Source of the DNA: Amborella trichopoda
Taxonomy: Eukaryota; Streptophyta; Magnoliopsida; Amborellales; Amborellaceae
Assembly: GCF_000471905.2 (NCBI RefSeq)
Contig: NW_006497083.1
Location: forward strand, 3,454,805-3,518,804
Direction: 5' to 3'
Length of the DNA stretch: 64,000 nt
The notes under the pieces were generated by a model, which was not told the origin of the DNA, ran no database searches, and was given only the letters and a program-made list of their open reading frames with translations. Position numbers and translations under genes: made by a program. Of the stretch, positions 13,901 through 25,900 are shown piece after piece; within the stretch, counting starts at the first letter, position 1, and every line of letters begins with the position of its first letter.

Positions 13901-16900
13901 AAAAAGTTGAAATGCTTGCTTGTGTCGCACTATACAATGGGGGAGAATATTTACTTCATTGCTATACACACATACACACACATGCACACACAATAGGGCA
14001 CATTTTGCACTCATCTGCGGAAAGGAATTAGAAAATTGTTATTGTTAAATTGTTATCAGTCTCATTACCTGAAGAATGCCAGAGCGTTTGTTTTAATGAA
14101 ATTGTTTTTGTGGTTGTGATATTTTGATTGATTGCCCGATCAATTGTGATGTAAAGTTTGTACTTATTAGCTATAGGAGCCAATTGGATTCTGATCCCTG
14201 CTAGCTACTTCCTTCCAAAAATGTGTTTCTTTGAAGATGTATAGGTCTGTGCCATTTCAACCGACATGAAATTGTTTTGGCCAATGTACCAACAGTCCAA
14301 AACTACTAAGAGTTGTCAAGAATAAGACTAAAACTGGACATTACAAGCTTTATGAAATTTATGTAGTTTTTGCATCTTTATACGATATCTTCATGCAGCT
14401 CTGATGTTTGTTACATTCAAACTGCTGACAGACTTGGATGGCTTTAGTATTATTGTTTTATTTTCCTTTAATCAGAGACATACAAAAGAACCAACAATTT
14501 TAACCTAGGAGAAAAGTTTCACCAATGGGCTGTAAGGTAGATAATGTGGCTACTGACTATAGGGTTTGAAATTGTAATAATAAATCTTTGGAAATTATGA
14601 ACCAATATTACAAATCTAAAGCCAGTGTATGAAAACATTCTTAGAAGCAAAATTTGTGTATTTGTATGAAATTTTCTTGATAACTTTCCATTGGCAATGT
14701 AGAAGCACTCGGATCAGATGCTGATGCTGTTGATGATCTGAAAGATCTCTTCTTGCTCATTGAACAGTATGGTTGTTCCAATTGGATTCAATTTGATGCT
14801 TCTATTGTCCGTGGCCTTGCCTATTATACTGGGGTCGTCTTTGAGGTATTGTTATGTTGACACTTAGACTCAGATCTCTATTTATTTGGCATACCTCCAA
14901 TGTATAAGGGTTTTTCACTTGAATGATCGTGTTTAAAGCACTAACAGCTTGGCTGCCTTTTGTCTTTTGGTGCTACTTTCTATTTCTCTCTCTGTTCCAT
15001 GTTTTCCTTGAGAGATTATAGTACACTTTATAGAAGATCGGTGTGATAAAGGAGATAGCTATTTGAATTCCATGAAACCATGTCATATTCCAAAATAATC
15101 AATAAATCCACTGTTTAGCTCACACTTGAATAGCTCAATTTGTTGCATTTCCACGTGAGAATTTGACGCCTTTGTTTTCAACATTGCTATGTTTGTTGTC
15201 TTGAGTACTTGCTTCTGTTTAGCTTTTATGGACAGAAAACATCAACTTGCTGATCACTACTTATATGTTAAAGAATGTTTCCTTGCAGTTATTATTATTA
15301 GTATTATTATTATTTTGAGAAAGGTTTAACTTATCTGCTATTTATTTCCATTTAGAAACTTGACTCTTCTTCGGAACACCTTTTTAAATACAATATTTTA
15401 ACTCCTCTTCTCATTTTGTTGGTTTTCTCTGTCTGGTTCTTTTGCATTTGCCTTTATTCCTTTTCCTGTTCACATTCTTTTCATTGCTGCTGTTTTGGGT
15501 TTTCCCGTTATGCATCACAAATTTTGATTCAGCAGACCTTATTGGCATTCATCTCTCCCCTTTGTTTCTTTTGCCACTTTGTTTCTTGGGGATACTAACA
15601 TTAACCTCATCATCATAACTATTAATGTTACACGTTTGATATTCCAAATCATTATTCGTTGAGCTTATGCCTACATTTTCACTGGACAAGAACCAGCAGA
15701 ACCAGCAGAACCAGCAGCTTGTTGGCATTCCTTAGTTGTGGATGACCATATCTCTTTCATTTATCCCAAAAGAAGAGTCATATCATTCAAGAGGCAATTA
15801 GCAATTTAGCACTATAAATGTGAATGTCATTTTTCTCTCTTTTGTTTGTAGGGCTTTGATAGAGGAGGGAAGTTAAGAGCAATTTGTGGTGGTGGTAGAT
15901 ATGACCAGTTACTCTCAAAACTTGGTGGTGAAGACCTTCCAGCTTGTGGCTTTGGCTTTGGAGATGCTGTGATATTTGAAGTAAGAATTAAACCTTCATA
16001 GATTTATCTCTTGTCATAAAGAAATGGAAACGGAAAACCATCCATCGTCAAGTAGCAAAAAATGATCATGTCATCCAACGTTTCAAGACAAAAGCTGTGT
16101 GTTTTCAAATTTAACCTATGAAAGTGATGAATATTTAGAATAAACTCAAATGGCCGAAGTTCTTTGAGGCCTAGAGCATTAAATTTTTTTATGAGGCTTA
16201 GATATCTCTCTATAGGAAAGTTGAGATAACTTTGACATGAAAATGACAGTCTAATATCACTAACGGACCCCAACCTAAGGGATATAGGAAGGTAGTGGGC
16301 ACAGGGTGGAAAATCAATGGTTAAAAGGTCATCAAGTAACTGTGTATTGGCTGTGATATTGGGTTTCAGTTTTCAGTCATAAAAAATGTTAGAAAACATA
16401 AATGGCTGTTATTTTCAAAATGTTGTAAATAATGACTGTTATTTTTATAATTCCTCAAAAAAAAAATTATCGTTATTTTTATAAAAACTTTCCTTTAAAA
16501 AATATCATAATGTTTTAAAAAAATGTTCCCCATATGATCTCCTTTTTCTGAATATTCTCCCTTTTTTCTTTTCTTCTTTTTTATCTGTTTGAACTTTTTG
16601 CCCTTTGTACTCCAGTTTCTGTTTTTTGGTTAAACATATAACTTCCCAATATAATGGCTTTTACTTAACAATATGGAGACGGGCAAGTCTTGTTTTTATC
16701 TGTTTATGTCCATTTTTTGAACCTTGGTCTTGGCAGAGATGATCTTGAATGTTTAGTGACATATCTATGCAAGCATCGGGGTAATTCCTATCTATGCTCA
16801 CTAGCCCCATGGTCGACTTTCAGAGTTCATCCTTGTACTTGATATTCACCTTAATGATGCATACTTCACCTGGTCGAACCATTAAATCAACCCCTCTTTC

Positions 16901-19900
16901 CTGACTCGCCCGGTTCCTTACTTCTATCGAATAGGATGATTTCCTGAAACCCATTCCTTCGCTCTACTAAAGCCCATACCGACGACAAGCTCTCCTCCTA
17001 AATGCTTTCCCAAGTGCCATGGCAAGAGGCCCTTTAGATTTGAAGTCTGTCGTTCGAAGAACCTGAACTCCATTAACTGGGAGCACAATGGTGGAACTCT
17101 TTCTTAGTCCAAGGCTGAGCTGGTTTCATATTCCAAAAGAAATTTCATCCACTAAAGCGCTTCCGCAAACAGTGGGTCAAACATCTTCCAGGCAACTTCG
17201 AAACCATCAGAAACATGATCCTGCGAAGGATTGAAGAGTTCGACTCTAATGTAGATCCAAATCTAAGGTGGACTGCGAATCAAGGTTTCCACAAATGCTA
17301 GTTGGCTGGCCTGGTGCCTAGTGCCCAGTACCTAGCGCCTAATGCCCAGCTCCTAGGTGGGCGCCCTGTTTTACTTTTAGAGTGAAAAATGCGCCTTTGG
17401 CACCACATACCCTCTATTCTCTGTTCTCATTTACTATGGGCTGTTGCACAAAAATAAAATGGAATTCCTATGATTATGAAAACATCAACCAATTTTTTGA
17501 GTTATCAGGATAAATAAAACATCATATTGCATCTCTTAAGCCAGGTTCAGAAATTGGCAATAGGGGAACAACTTGAAGTGGTTGTTTGTGTTTCACAGGG
17601 TATGAATTGGCATTAGGCAAAAAAATAAGAAAGTAAGAAAAATAAAAGAAAAAGGAGAAGTTTGAGAAAATGTCTGAAAAAATAGAAAAATATGCAACAA
17701 GCAAAATCTTCTGAAAGGATGTTTTTTTGGCTTTATTGAAAAATGATAATTTTTTCACAATAATGACCTGTGAAAAATAATAGTTTCTTCAAGAAAGGGC
17801 ACATGTCCTGGGCGCTGCCTAGGGGAGCACCCAGGTACTGGCCCAATGAGGGCCGCCCACGCTTGGGCATGTGCCTTGGGGTCCCCTTGGCGCCTAGGCA
17901 CTGGGCAGACCGTTTTTGACACAATGCTATGAATTAGCTCTGAAGAAGGATAATGATATTTTGGTACCAAAGTTCTAGAAAAAAAGGGATGAAATTTGGA
18001 GACCGTAACATTGAATTCTTTCACGATTGTCAACTTTAGGCACAAGATCTCCATTTTCCATATTTGGGTGGGCCACATTTTTCAATAAACCTCTAGAAGT
18101 GGAGGTAGCCATAGTCTTCTTCAAAAATCTTTTTGCTGCCCATAGAGCCCCGAAACCTTTTATGGATGCCCTATCTTTTGAAGTTGCCCTCGGATAAGGC
18201 TGCCTGGGTGGAATGCCCTTTCTTATAGCAGGAAATAGTGAAATACTTATAGCAGCCAAAGAAACTTGGCAGATATAAAGTCCCGGATCCTGATGGGTTC
18301 TAGTAGCCTTCTATGAATTTTTTAACTCTTGCACCCTTTTATCTTAGCCTTATTCCTAGAATTCCATGAGAGGATAGGATCCATAAGACCATGAATGCCA
18401 CCTTCTTTTCGTTAATTCCCAAGTTAGAGGGGGCTGAAGATATTAAAGAATTTAGACCAATTAGCCTCCTTAATAGCTCCTATAAAGTCATAGCCAAAGT
18501 CCTAGTCTCTGGTCTCAATGCAGTTCTGAACTAGGTCATCTCCTCGATCCAAGGTGCTATCGTGAAGGAGGACTGAGAGAATCAAATATTTTCACTTATC
18601 GACTGTGGTCAGAAGGAGGACTGATATAATTATCTCCTTGAAAGATCATAATAGGAATCTCTTGTCTACTGAGGCTGATATTGAAAATCATATGATTGGC
18701 TACTTCAAAGACTTGTTGGCTCAGGAGAGCAATATCGACCTTCACATGGTTGATCAGGTCTTGCTGCCATTTCATCTCAATTCTTCTCAGAAGGACAAAC
18801 TAGTGGACGCAGTAACTATGGAGGAGATTAAAGCATGCATTTGGGATATGAAAAATGAAAGTTCTCCAGGACCAGATGACTTTTCAATGGAATTCTACAA
18901 GTTTGGATGGGAAGTCATTAAAAAGGATCTTTTTCTGACCCTTAAAGATTTTTTCACTAGGGGTAAGCTACTCAAGCAAATCAATTCCACCTTTATTTGT
19001 CTGATTCCTAAAGTGGATGCACCTAGGGTGATGAAAGATTTTCGACCTATAGGGTTGCATAATGTCTTATACAAAATCATCGGCAAAATAATTTCTAATC
19101 GCCTACGAGTTGTTCTTGTTGATTTTATCGACCCTAGACAGGCTGCATTTTTGAAAGGTAGGCTTATTACTGACAATATTCTCATGGCAAACGAACTCAT
19201 GTCTATTTGCCATAGGAACTCAATTCGGCCTAAAATGTGTCTGCAAATCGATTTGAGCAGTGCATATGACAGAGTGTTCTGGGATTTTATAGTGGGTAGG
19301 ATGCATGCTTTGGGTTTTCCTGAGTTATTTGTTTCTTGGGTTCACTTGTGTATTTCCACTACTTCTTTCTCTGTTCTGAGGAATGATTCACCTAAAGGTT
19401 TTTCTAAAGGTTAGAGAGGTTTGAGGCAAGGGGATCCTCTATCTCCTTATCCTTTTTTGGTGGTCATGGATTTTCTTAGTAGATAGCTTGATTGTGCTAT
19501 GTTGCAAGGCATGGTTCCTTGGGCGTTTCCTTCAGGGTGTGACTATGGGGTCTCTCATCTTTTTTATGCTGATGATGTGCTAATTTTCTGTGAGGCATCC
19601 ATCTCTTCTGTCACAGCTATGCGTAAACTTATATATAAGTTTGAGAGGAGTACTGGTCACATTCTTAACTCATCTAAAAGCAAGGTCTTTTCTTTGGCGC
19701 ACCACAGGCAGGACGGAGGAGAATTCTAAGGGAGTGAAAATTTGCTGAAGGGTTTCTTCCTGCGCGCTATTTGGGCTTAGCATTATTTCGTGGACATCTA
19801 AGGCACAGTTATTGTCATAGTCTGGTGGGTAAGGTGTTCGGTAAGATTGGGTCTTGGCAGCCTTTGTGCCTCTCATATGCCGGTCGACTTCAGTTGCTTA

Positions 19901-22900
19901 AGTCTGTACTGGGGGCTCCATCGGTTTTTTGGTTGTTATCCTTCATTCTCTCGAAGAAAACATGTAATATGATAGAGAGATTGTAGAGAACTTCTTATGG
20001 GCCGGTGAAGCAGAAAAAAAAGGTGTCCACCTTATAAAATGGAAAACAGTGTGCCTCCCTATGATTGAAGGAGGTCTTGGGGTAAGGGATATGTTGGATT
20101 TCAATATCGCAGGAGTGATGAAGTTAGCATGGAGGATTTTGGAAAATCCCTCCTCGTTGTTGGCACGATTCTTCAAACATCGATAGTTTAGAAATTCCTC
20201 TATTTGGGAGGCTGAAGGCAGAAGAAGATGTTCTCATGCATGGAAGGGGATTTTACTTGGATTATTTCATTTGAGAGGCAATGTTCAGTGGAATATTGGT
20301 AATGGTCAGATGGTGGATTTCATGAAGGACCATGGTTAGCAGGTCAATCACTTTCAGATTTCCACGATGATAACATTCAGGAATATTTGGGGACTGCTGC
20401 AGGGAGGAGGGTTTCAGACTTATCAGAGGAGTACCTCAAGCTTGGGTTCTGCCACATCCCACATCGGTTTTTTTGAGGAATATATGAAGAGAGGTTGAGA
20501 CTTATACTCTCCCTATGCAGCCCATGAAGGATTCACTAGTCTGGATTCATTCTGCTAATAGATCATTCTCTATTAAAAGGGCATGGGATTTTATTAGGCA
20601 TCAAGGTTCATCACATCCTATTTTCCGTGCACTTTGGTCCTCCAAATGCCACCCAAGGACGAAATGGTTCTCATGGCTGGCTTTGCATAACCGATTGCCC
20701 ACTTCATTCTTATTACAGCAGCGAGGCATGCAACTGGACTCTTTATGTCCCTTTTGTAGTAACCATGATGACAATCTTTTCATCTGTTATTCCAATGTGC
20801 CTTTGCGCATGGTGTATGGAGATCACTCGCTTGGAGATGTGGAAAAAGGTTTGTCCTCGGTACCTCTATCCCTGATTTACTTAGGTGGTGGTTCCTTTTC
20901 AGGTTTAAATCACATGGACTTCGCAATATTTGGTCTTCCCTTTTTTTTACTTCTATTTGGCCTCTTTGGGAAGAGCGCAATAGAAGAACTTTTGAGTCAA
21001 GACCCACCAGGAGAGAGCTTATTGTGAAAAGGATTACCCTACATGTTCAGGCAATAGCAGAAGTTAAGAAGTGGTCTTTCCGTTTATTAGAAAAGGCCAT
21101 CATTGGTAACCTTCGGATAACTTGGCAGCAGCATAGGGCTGAGTCCTTTGCTTCGGTAGCGCGTGGTCTTTTCCTGAGACTCATAATTACAAACTTAATA
21201 GATGGTGCTTCCTTGAGAAATCCAGGTTTAGCAGGTGGTGGTGGAGTTATCAGGAACAGTGTGGGCGGTTTTATTGCTGCTTTCGCAAAGCATTTTGGTT
21301 TTGCTTTTAATAATCATGCATATTTCATGGCATTTGAGTAAGGAGTTCAATTGGTTATTCAAAGTAATTGCTTTCCAATTCAGATTGAAAGTGACTCGGC
21401 CTTGCTTGTGAATGTTCATTCAGAATCGATGCAATGCTCCATGGAGGCTAAAGACGATTGTAGACAATCGTTGCACTATACTGTCTGCTTATCGATGGTT
21501 TATTACGCATGTCTTTTGTGAGGCTAACATGGTTGCTGACGCCTTAGCTAAGAGGGCAGCTGCTGGCCCCGGTGCTACTGTGTGGCGCCATAGACCACCA
21601 GATTTTCTTTCCTCTCTTTTATTACGTGATCTAGCACAATTTCCCTACCATAGGGTTGTATCTTAATTGTTTTTCTTTGCTCTTTTATTAATGAAAAAAC
21701 GGGTAGGGGGCCTTCTCCCCCACTGACTTACCTAAAAAAAAGGTGCTGTCGTGAAGCATGAGCAAATCCTTTAGGAAGCCTTCGTAGCCCATAACTATAT
21801 CCACTCCATACATTGTACCAAAACCTCTGATACAGTTCTGAAACTCGATTTTAGAAGGGCCTATGGCCGGCGTAGTTTTGAAACGATGTCAGAAAGGCCT
21901 ATGATCATGTGTACTGGAATTTACTGGATGAGGTTTTCTCGAGGATGGGGTTTGGCCACAAATGGTGGCTATGGATTAGAGGGTGCATTTCTAGTTCACA
22001 TTTCTCTATTCTTATCAATGGCACACCAAAAGGTTTCTTCTCATCCTCGAGGGCTGACCAATAAGGAGATCCCTTGTCCCCTTTCCTCTTCGCCATTGTT
22101 GTAGAAGTATTTAGCATATCCATTGATAGACTATACCAGCAAGGCCTTCTAGAGAGCTTTAGTGTGGGAGCTCAAGTCCAGTTATTTCACACTTGTAGTA
22201 CGTTGGTGATACACTCGTCTTTTGTTGGACTACCGAGAAACAAGTGGACACTTTATGTCTATTTCTATGGTGTTTCAAGCTCACTTTGGGACTCAAGGTT
22301 AACCTGGCCAAATCAAAACTTATGGGAGTTGCTTCCAACACAAATCTAAGCTTGCTTTGGTAGGTAAGCTGGGATGCAGAGTCGAGCTAGTCCCCACCAA
22401 TTGCCTTGGTCTGCTCTTGTTCATTGGCAAACCCAAGAAACCATCATGGAACATTATAATTGAGAGGTACCACCGCAAACTTGCTGGTTGGAAAGGCAGA
22501 TCTTTCTCTAGTGGGCCGGGTGATTCTTATCATGGCCACCCTCTCAAGCCTACCAATCTATCAAATGTCTCTTTTCCATATGCCGGCCTCTATACTATCC
22601 ATTAGAAAAACTCATGAATTCCCATGGTCAGGAATTGGGGGCTGCCAAAAATTTCACCTCGTTGCTTGGAGCACTGTGTCACCCAAAATTGAAGGGTGTT
22701 CTTGGCATTCACAATCTGGGAAATTACAACATAGGGCATTGTTGGGAAATGGTGATGGTATCTAGCCACTCAAGAAAACCATTTGAGGCAGTTGACAGTG
22801 AGACACAAGTACCATATTGATTCATTCCTAAGGCTGCCCATGGCAAACTTGACCTCCAAGCCTCTGCGTATTTGGCGCTCAATCTTGGTAAGCCTCAACC

Positions 22901-25900
22901 CCGTCAAAACCAACATGCATTTCAGACCAAGAAGGGGCAATAGGGTCAAGTTTTGGTCTGACATGTGGATCGGGAACACCCCGCTATAGACAAGATTCCA
23001 TGTACTGTTCCTGCTCTCCACTAATAGAGAATTTTATTATAGCCTAGCAATTTTATTTCATGGTGGGTCAAGAGTGTGGTGCCTAAATTTTAGAAGGGCT
23101 TTGCTAGACCATGAAATCTCAGTTTGCATCCCTCTCAGCACTCATCAGCTGTATTTATCTTCAAGGTACATGGGCCGACAAAATCATTTGGTCTCCTTCA
23201 TACTCCGTGGCGTTCAAGGTCTCCTCTTTTTACCATGTCCTTTGTCAACCCCTTTCAACCCCTCTTCCACCATAACCTTAGCAAGAAGAGCCTGGTTGAA
23301 CCCATCCCCTAAGCCAGCAGAACTGTGGTTGCCTAGGGAGCATTTGTTGAGATTGATTTTAATTTGGCCAATGAGAAAGGGAGGAGCATGGAACTTGAGG
23401 AAACCTGACCTCCACAAGCTCGATCCAGTTGCCAAAGAAATCAGTTGTGGAAAAGTTTTTAAAATCTTTATGGTGTTCGGCCCAAGAACTTGTCAACACT
23501 TTGATCTGTGCAAGAGCCCTTGCTTTGGCACATATATCCTCGAAGATACGTGCATTTCTTGTGAAGTTCTACAACATATGAAAGGTCCAACGATCAGCCC
23601 TTAGCAAACAGATTGGTCGTCAGGCTGTTCCTTCTCTCTGACACCTTGCGTTTGCGCGTGGGTGGGCATGTTCCGCTCACCGCTTTACCTCAATTATGCC
23701 CATTTGGTTAAACTTTGGGAAAATATCTCCATATTCCCTATTTTTAGGTTTCATTTCTTGATAAACCCAAGATTTCAAAAGATATCTTCTAATCCCCTGG
23801 CCACTTTAAACCTATTTCTTAACCTAAACAAATCTGAGAAAGACATGTTCTTTCTAAATCCAATCCTTTTTCTCTCTTCACTTATATACCCCAAACTTCT
23901 CTCTTTCTCTGTCTTCCTGTGTGTGTCTCTCTCTCTCCTCTAGTGTTTCTCCAAATACCTCTCCTCCCGATAACCTTTCACCTCTGTGAAATTCAACCCA
24001 ATCGTTTCTCTCTCTTCACTTATATACCCCAAACCTCTCTCTTTCTCTCTCTTCCTGCGTCTCACTCTCTCTTCTCTTGTGTTTCCTCGATCCCCTCTCT
24101 TTCCACCTGATAACCGCTCACCTCCGTGAAATCCATGAATCCATTAATGCCACCAAATAAGAACCTGGGTGTTCCCCATCAAGCTCAATTCTCAGAGTGT
24201 CTCCTACTTCAATTAACATCGTTCCCTATGGTATCTAAGGAATGATGGAAAAACCGGGCGATCTAACCGCTAACCGTTCTGTTAGATCGGAACCGCCATT
24301 GGTCGGTTCCAGTTTTGGGCGGTTTTGGTGATCGACCGGTATTTTAAACAAAAAATATTCAAAAACATATATATAAATTCCCAAAAATAAGTAATTTGGT
24401 TTCTAATGCATTTTTTAATATTCTTTACATTATGGTAAAGATTAAAAATTGTTTTGGGCATTAATACTCAATTTTATATTTTTTCCTCTTTTTTTACAAA
24501 ATTTTAAAAATACCCTTAGGCACAAATTGATTCATTAAAATCCATTTTTTTCATTATTTTTCAACATCATTTGAATGTGTTTTGTTTTAATCATTCTTTA
24601 TATGCTTTTCATATTTTTGTATTTTTGTATTTCTTTTTTTTTTTGTTTTTTTTTTTTTCAACACTTAAATGACCACCCAAGACTTGCCCGATTAGAACGG
24701 TTGAATCGATTGGTTTACCGGTTAAGCCGGTTAAACCACTTTCTGACCCATGTCCGGTTAACCATTCCGGTTTGATTTTGCGAACACTGGGTGGGACCAT
24801 GGGGCATATTCGGAGGCCTCGCACCAAAGCCCCAATTCGGATGCGAAGTATCATGGTTAGGGTTAGGGTTTGAGAATGGGTGCGAACTATCATGGTTAGG
24901 GTTAGGGTTAGGGTTAGGGTTAGGGTTAGGGTTTGGCAATTGGGGTGGTGTGCAAGGGGTCGCGGTCGCGAAGACATAGCGGTTTACATGTTGTTGTTGT
25001 TGCTGCCATTGCTGTTGATCTGGTTGTTGTTGTTGTGGTTCTTGGGATGAAATACTAGGGGTAGAAGAGTTTGGTGTTTGAGCATGGTGGTGGTGGGAGT
25101 GTCGACGCCTGCGGCTTCCATTATTGCCCATTTTTAAAGAACCCAATTGGGAGATCTCGTGCACAATTCTTTGGTGTTTTTGGGGGTTATAGTCTCATTC
25201 TAGCGAGACCTTGAGTTAGAGAGAAAGAGAAAGAGAGAGAGAGAAATTGTTAATAAAGGTGAGAAAGGAAGTGAGGACGAAAGGGAGGTATAATCAATCA
25301 CTGATGGTGATGATGAGGATAATGGTGGTGGGCTCTGGTGAAGGTCCACCCGAGGCATATGGTCAACGCTTTTTCAGTTGCAGAAAACGAAGACAAAGAG
25401 AGAGTAGAGAGGACAAGGGAGAGATGTAGAGAGTAGATAGCTCAGAGAAAGAAATAAAATCTACAATTTTTATGCCTCAAGATATCTTTTAAAACCTTGG
25501 GTCTATTGTGAAATGGAACCTAAAAATAGGGGGTATGGAGATATTTTCCCTTAAACTTTCCTCTCGCCCTGGCCCCTCCTTAGCCTTTGGTTCCACCCAG
25601 CTAGCCCCTTCCCCTTCGTCCAACACCCTCCCACCTCTCCATCCCCCTCCCTCTCTTCCTTGCCTCCCCCTGTCCCCTAACCTAAACTATCTCCATACTG
25701 ACTGATAAGACAGCAGAACCGAAACTTCAACTCTTTTTTGCTTTAGTCGGTCACTTCGAACCTCGACTTGATGATTTCATAGGTATTGAGAAATAGGGAC
25801 AGCGTCTGTGGCAGGCACCTGATTTGGGGTGTCGAAAACTCTCTGACGGTTCTATTCTCTTTTGCTTCCCTTCTGAACTCAGTGCATTCATGCTCTTCAG

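Larger units (their letters stand above)
18568..21739 (+). mobile_element. L1-type LINE B, 5'-truncated, nested in L1 A
   Basis: Flanked by AAGGTGCTATCGTGAAG (18551-18567) and AAGGTGCTGTCGTGAAG (21740-21756), a 17-bp target duplication with one mismatch. The sequence on both sides is L1 A. Starts inside ORF2 ([20 protein letters not shown]), then full RT, zf-RVT (20530-20790) and RNase H (21190-21650; [20 protein letters not shown]). Ends with a GGGTAGGGGG hairpin and an A tail. Few disabling changes, so it is younger than its host. Sense to HisRS. Confidence 0.9.
16790..23310 (+). mobile_element. L1-type LINE A, decayed host of nested insertions
   Basis: L1 ORF2 pieces in order: endonuclease C-terminus (DAYFTWSN near 16855), [22 protein letters not shown] (17030), a linker (17220-17299), GDRNIEFF (18000), RT fingers [20 protein letters not shown] then [17 protein letters not shown] (18395-18520), palm remnants (21757-22110), LSLGDRV-like and zf-RVT regions (22460-23300; [12 protein letters not shown] at 23205). 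Interrupted by a hAT-like element (17300-17920) and by L1 B (18568-21739). Many stops and shifts; oldest layer of this nest. Right edge near 23310, where an L1 piece of opposite orientation begins. Confidence 0.8.
23717..25550. mobile_element. Pack-MULE carrying a LUL ubiquitin-ligase exon
   Basis: Terminal inverted repeats of about 72 bp: left 23717-23788, right 25479-25550. Both begin GGGAAAATATCTCCATA on their own strand and agree at about 63 of 72 positions by eye. The flanking 9-bp duplication TTAAACTTT is perfect (23708-23716 and 25551-25559), the size expected for Mutator-like elements. No transposase. Inside, left to right: a CT-rich 138-bp tandem repeat, an AT-rich MITE-like repeat with a CAGTGTTCGC end, and on the - strand the 5' end of a LUL/LOG2-type gene with its CT/GA-rich leader next to the right end. 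It lies in the 18-kb HisRS intron. Confidence 0.88.

Noticed and set aside
23310..23600. Second twin-priming event
   Set aside because: The direct piece is 5' and the inverted piece is 3', the opposite of a twin-priming product.
24895..24935. Interstitial telomere
   Set aside because: The unit is TTAGGG, not the plant TTTAGGG, the array is only about seven units, and it is in frame with a coding fragment.
24609..24977. Thr-Leu repeat frame on the - strand
   Set aside because: Another frame of the TTAGGG array and poly-T; not coding.
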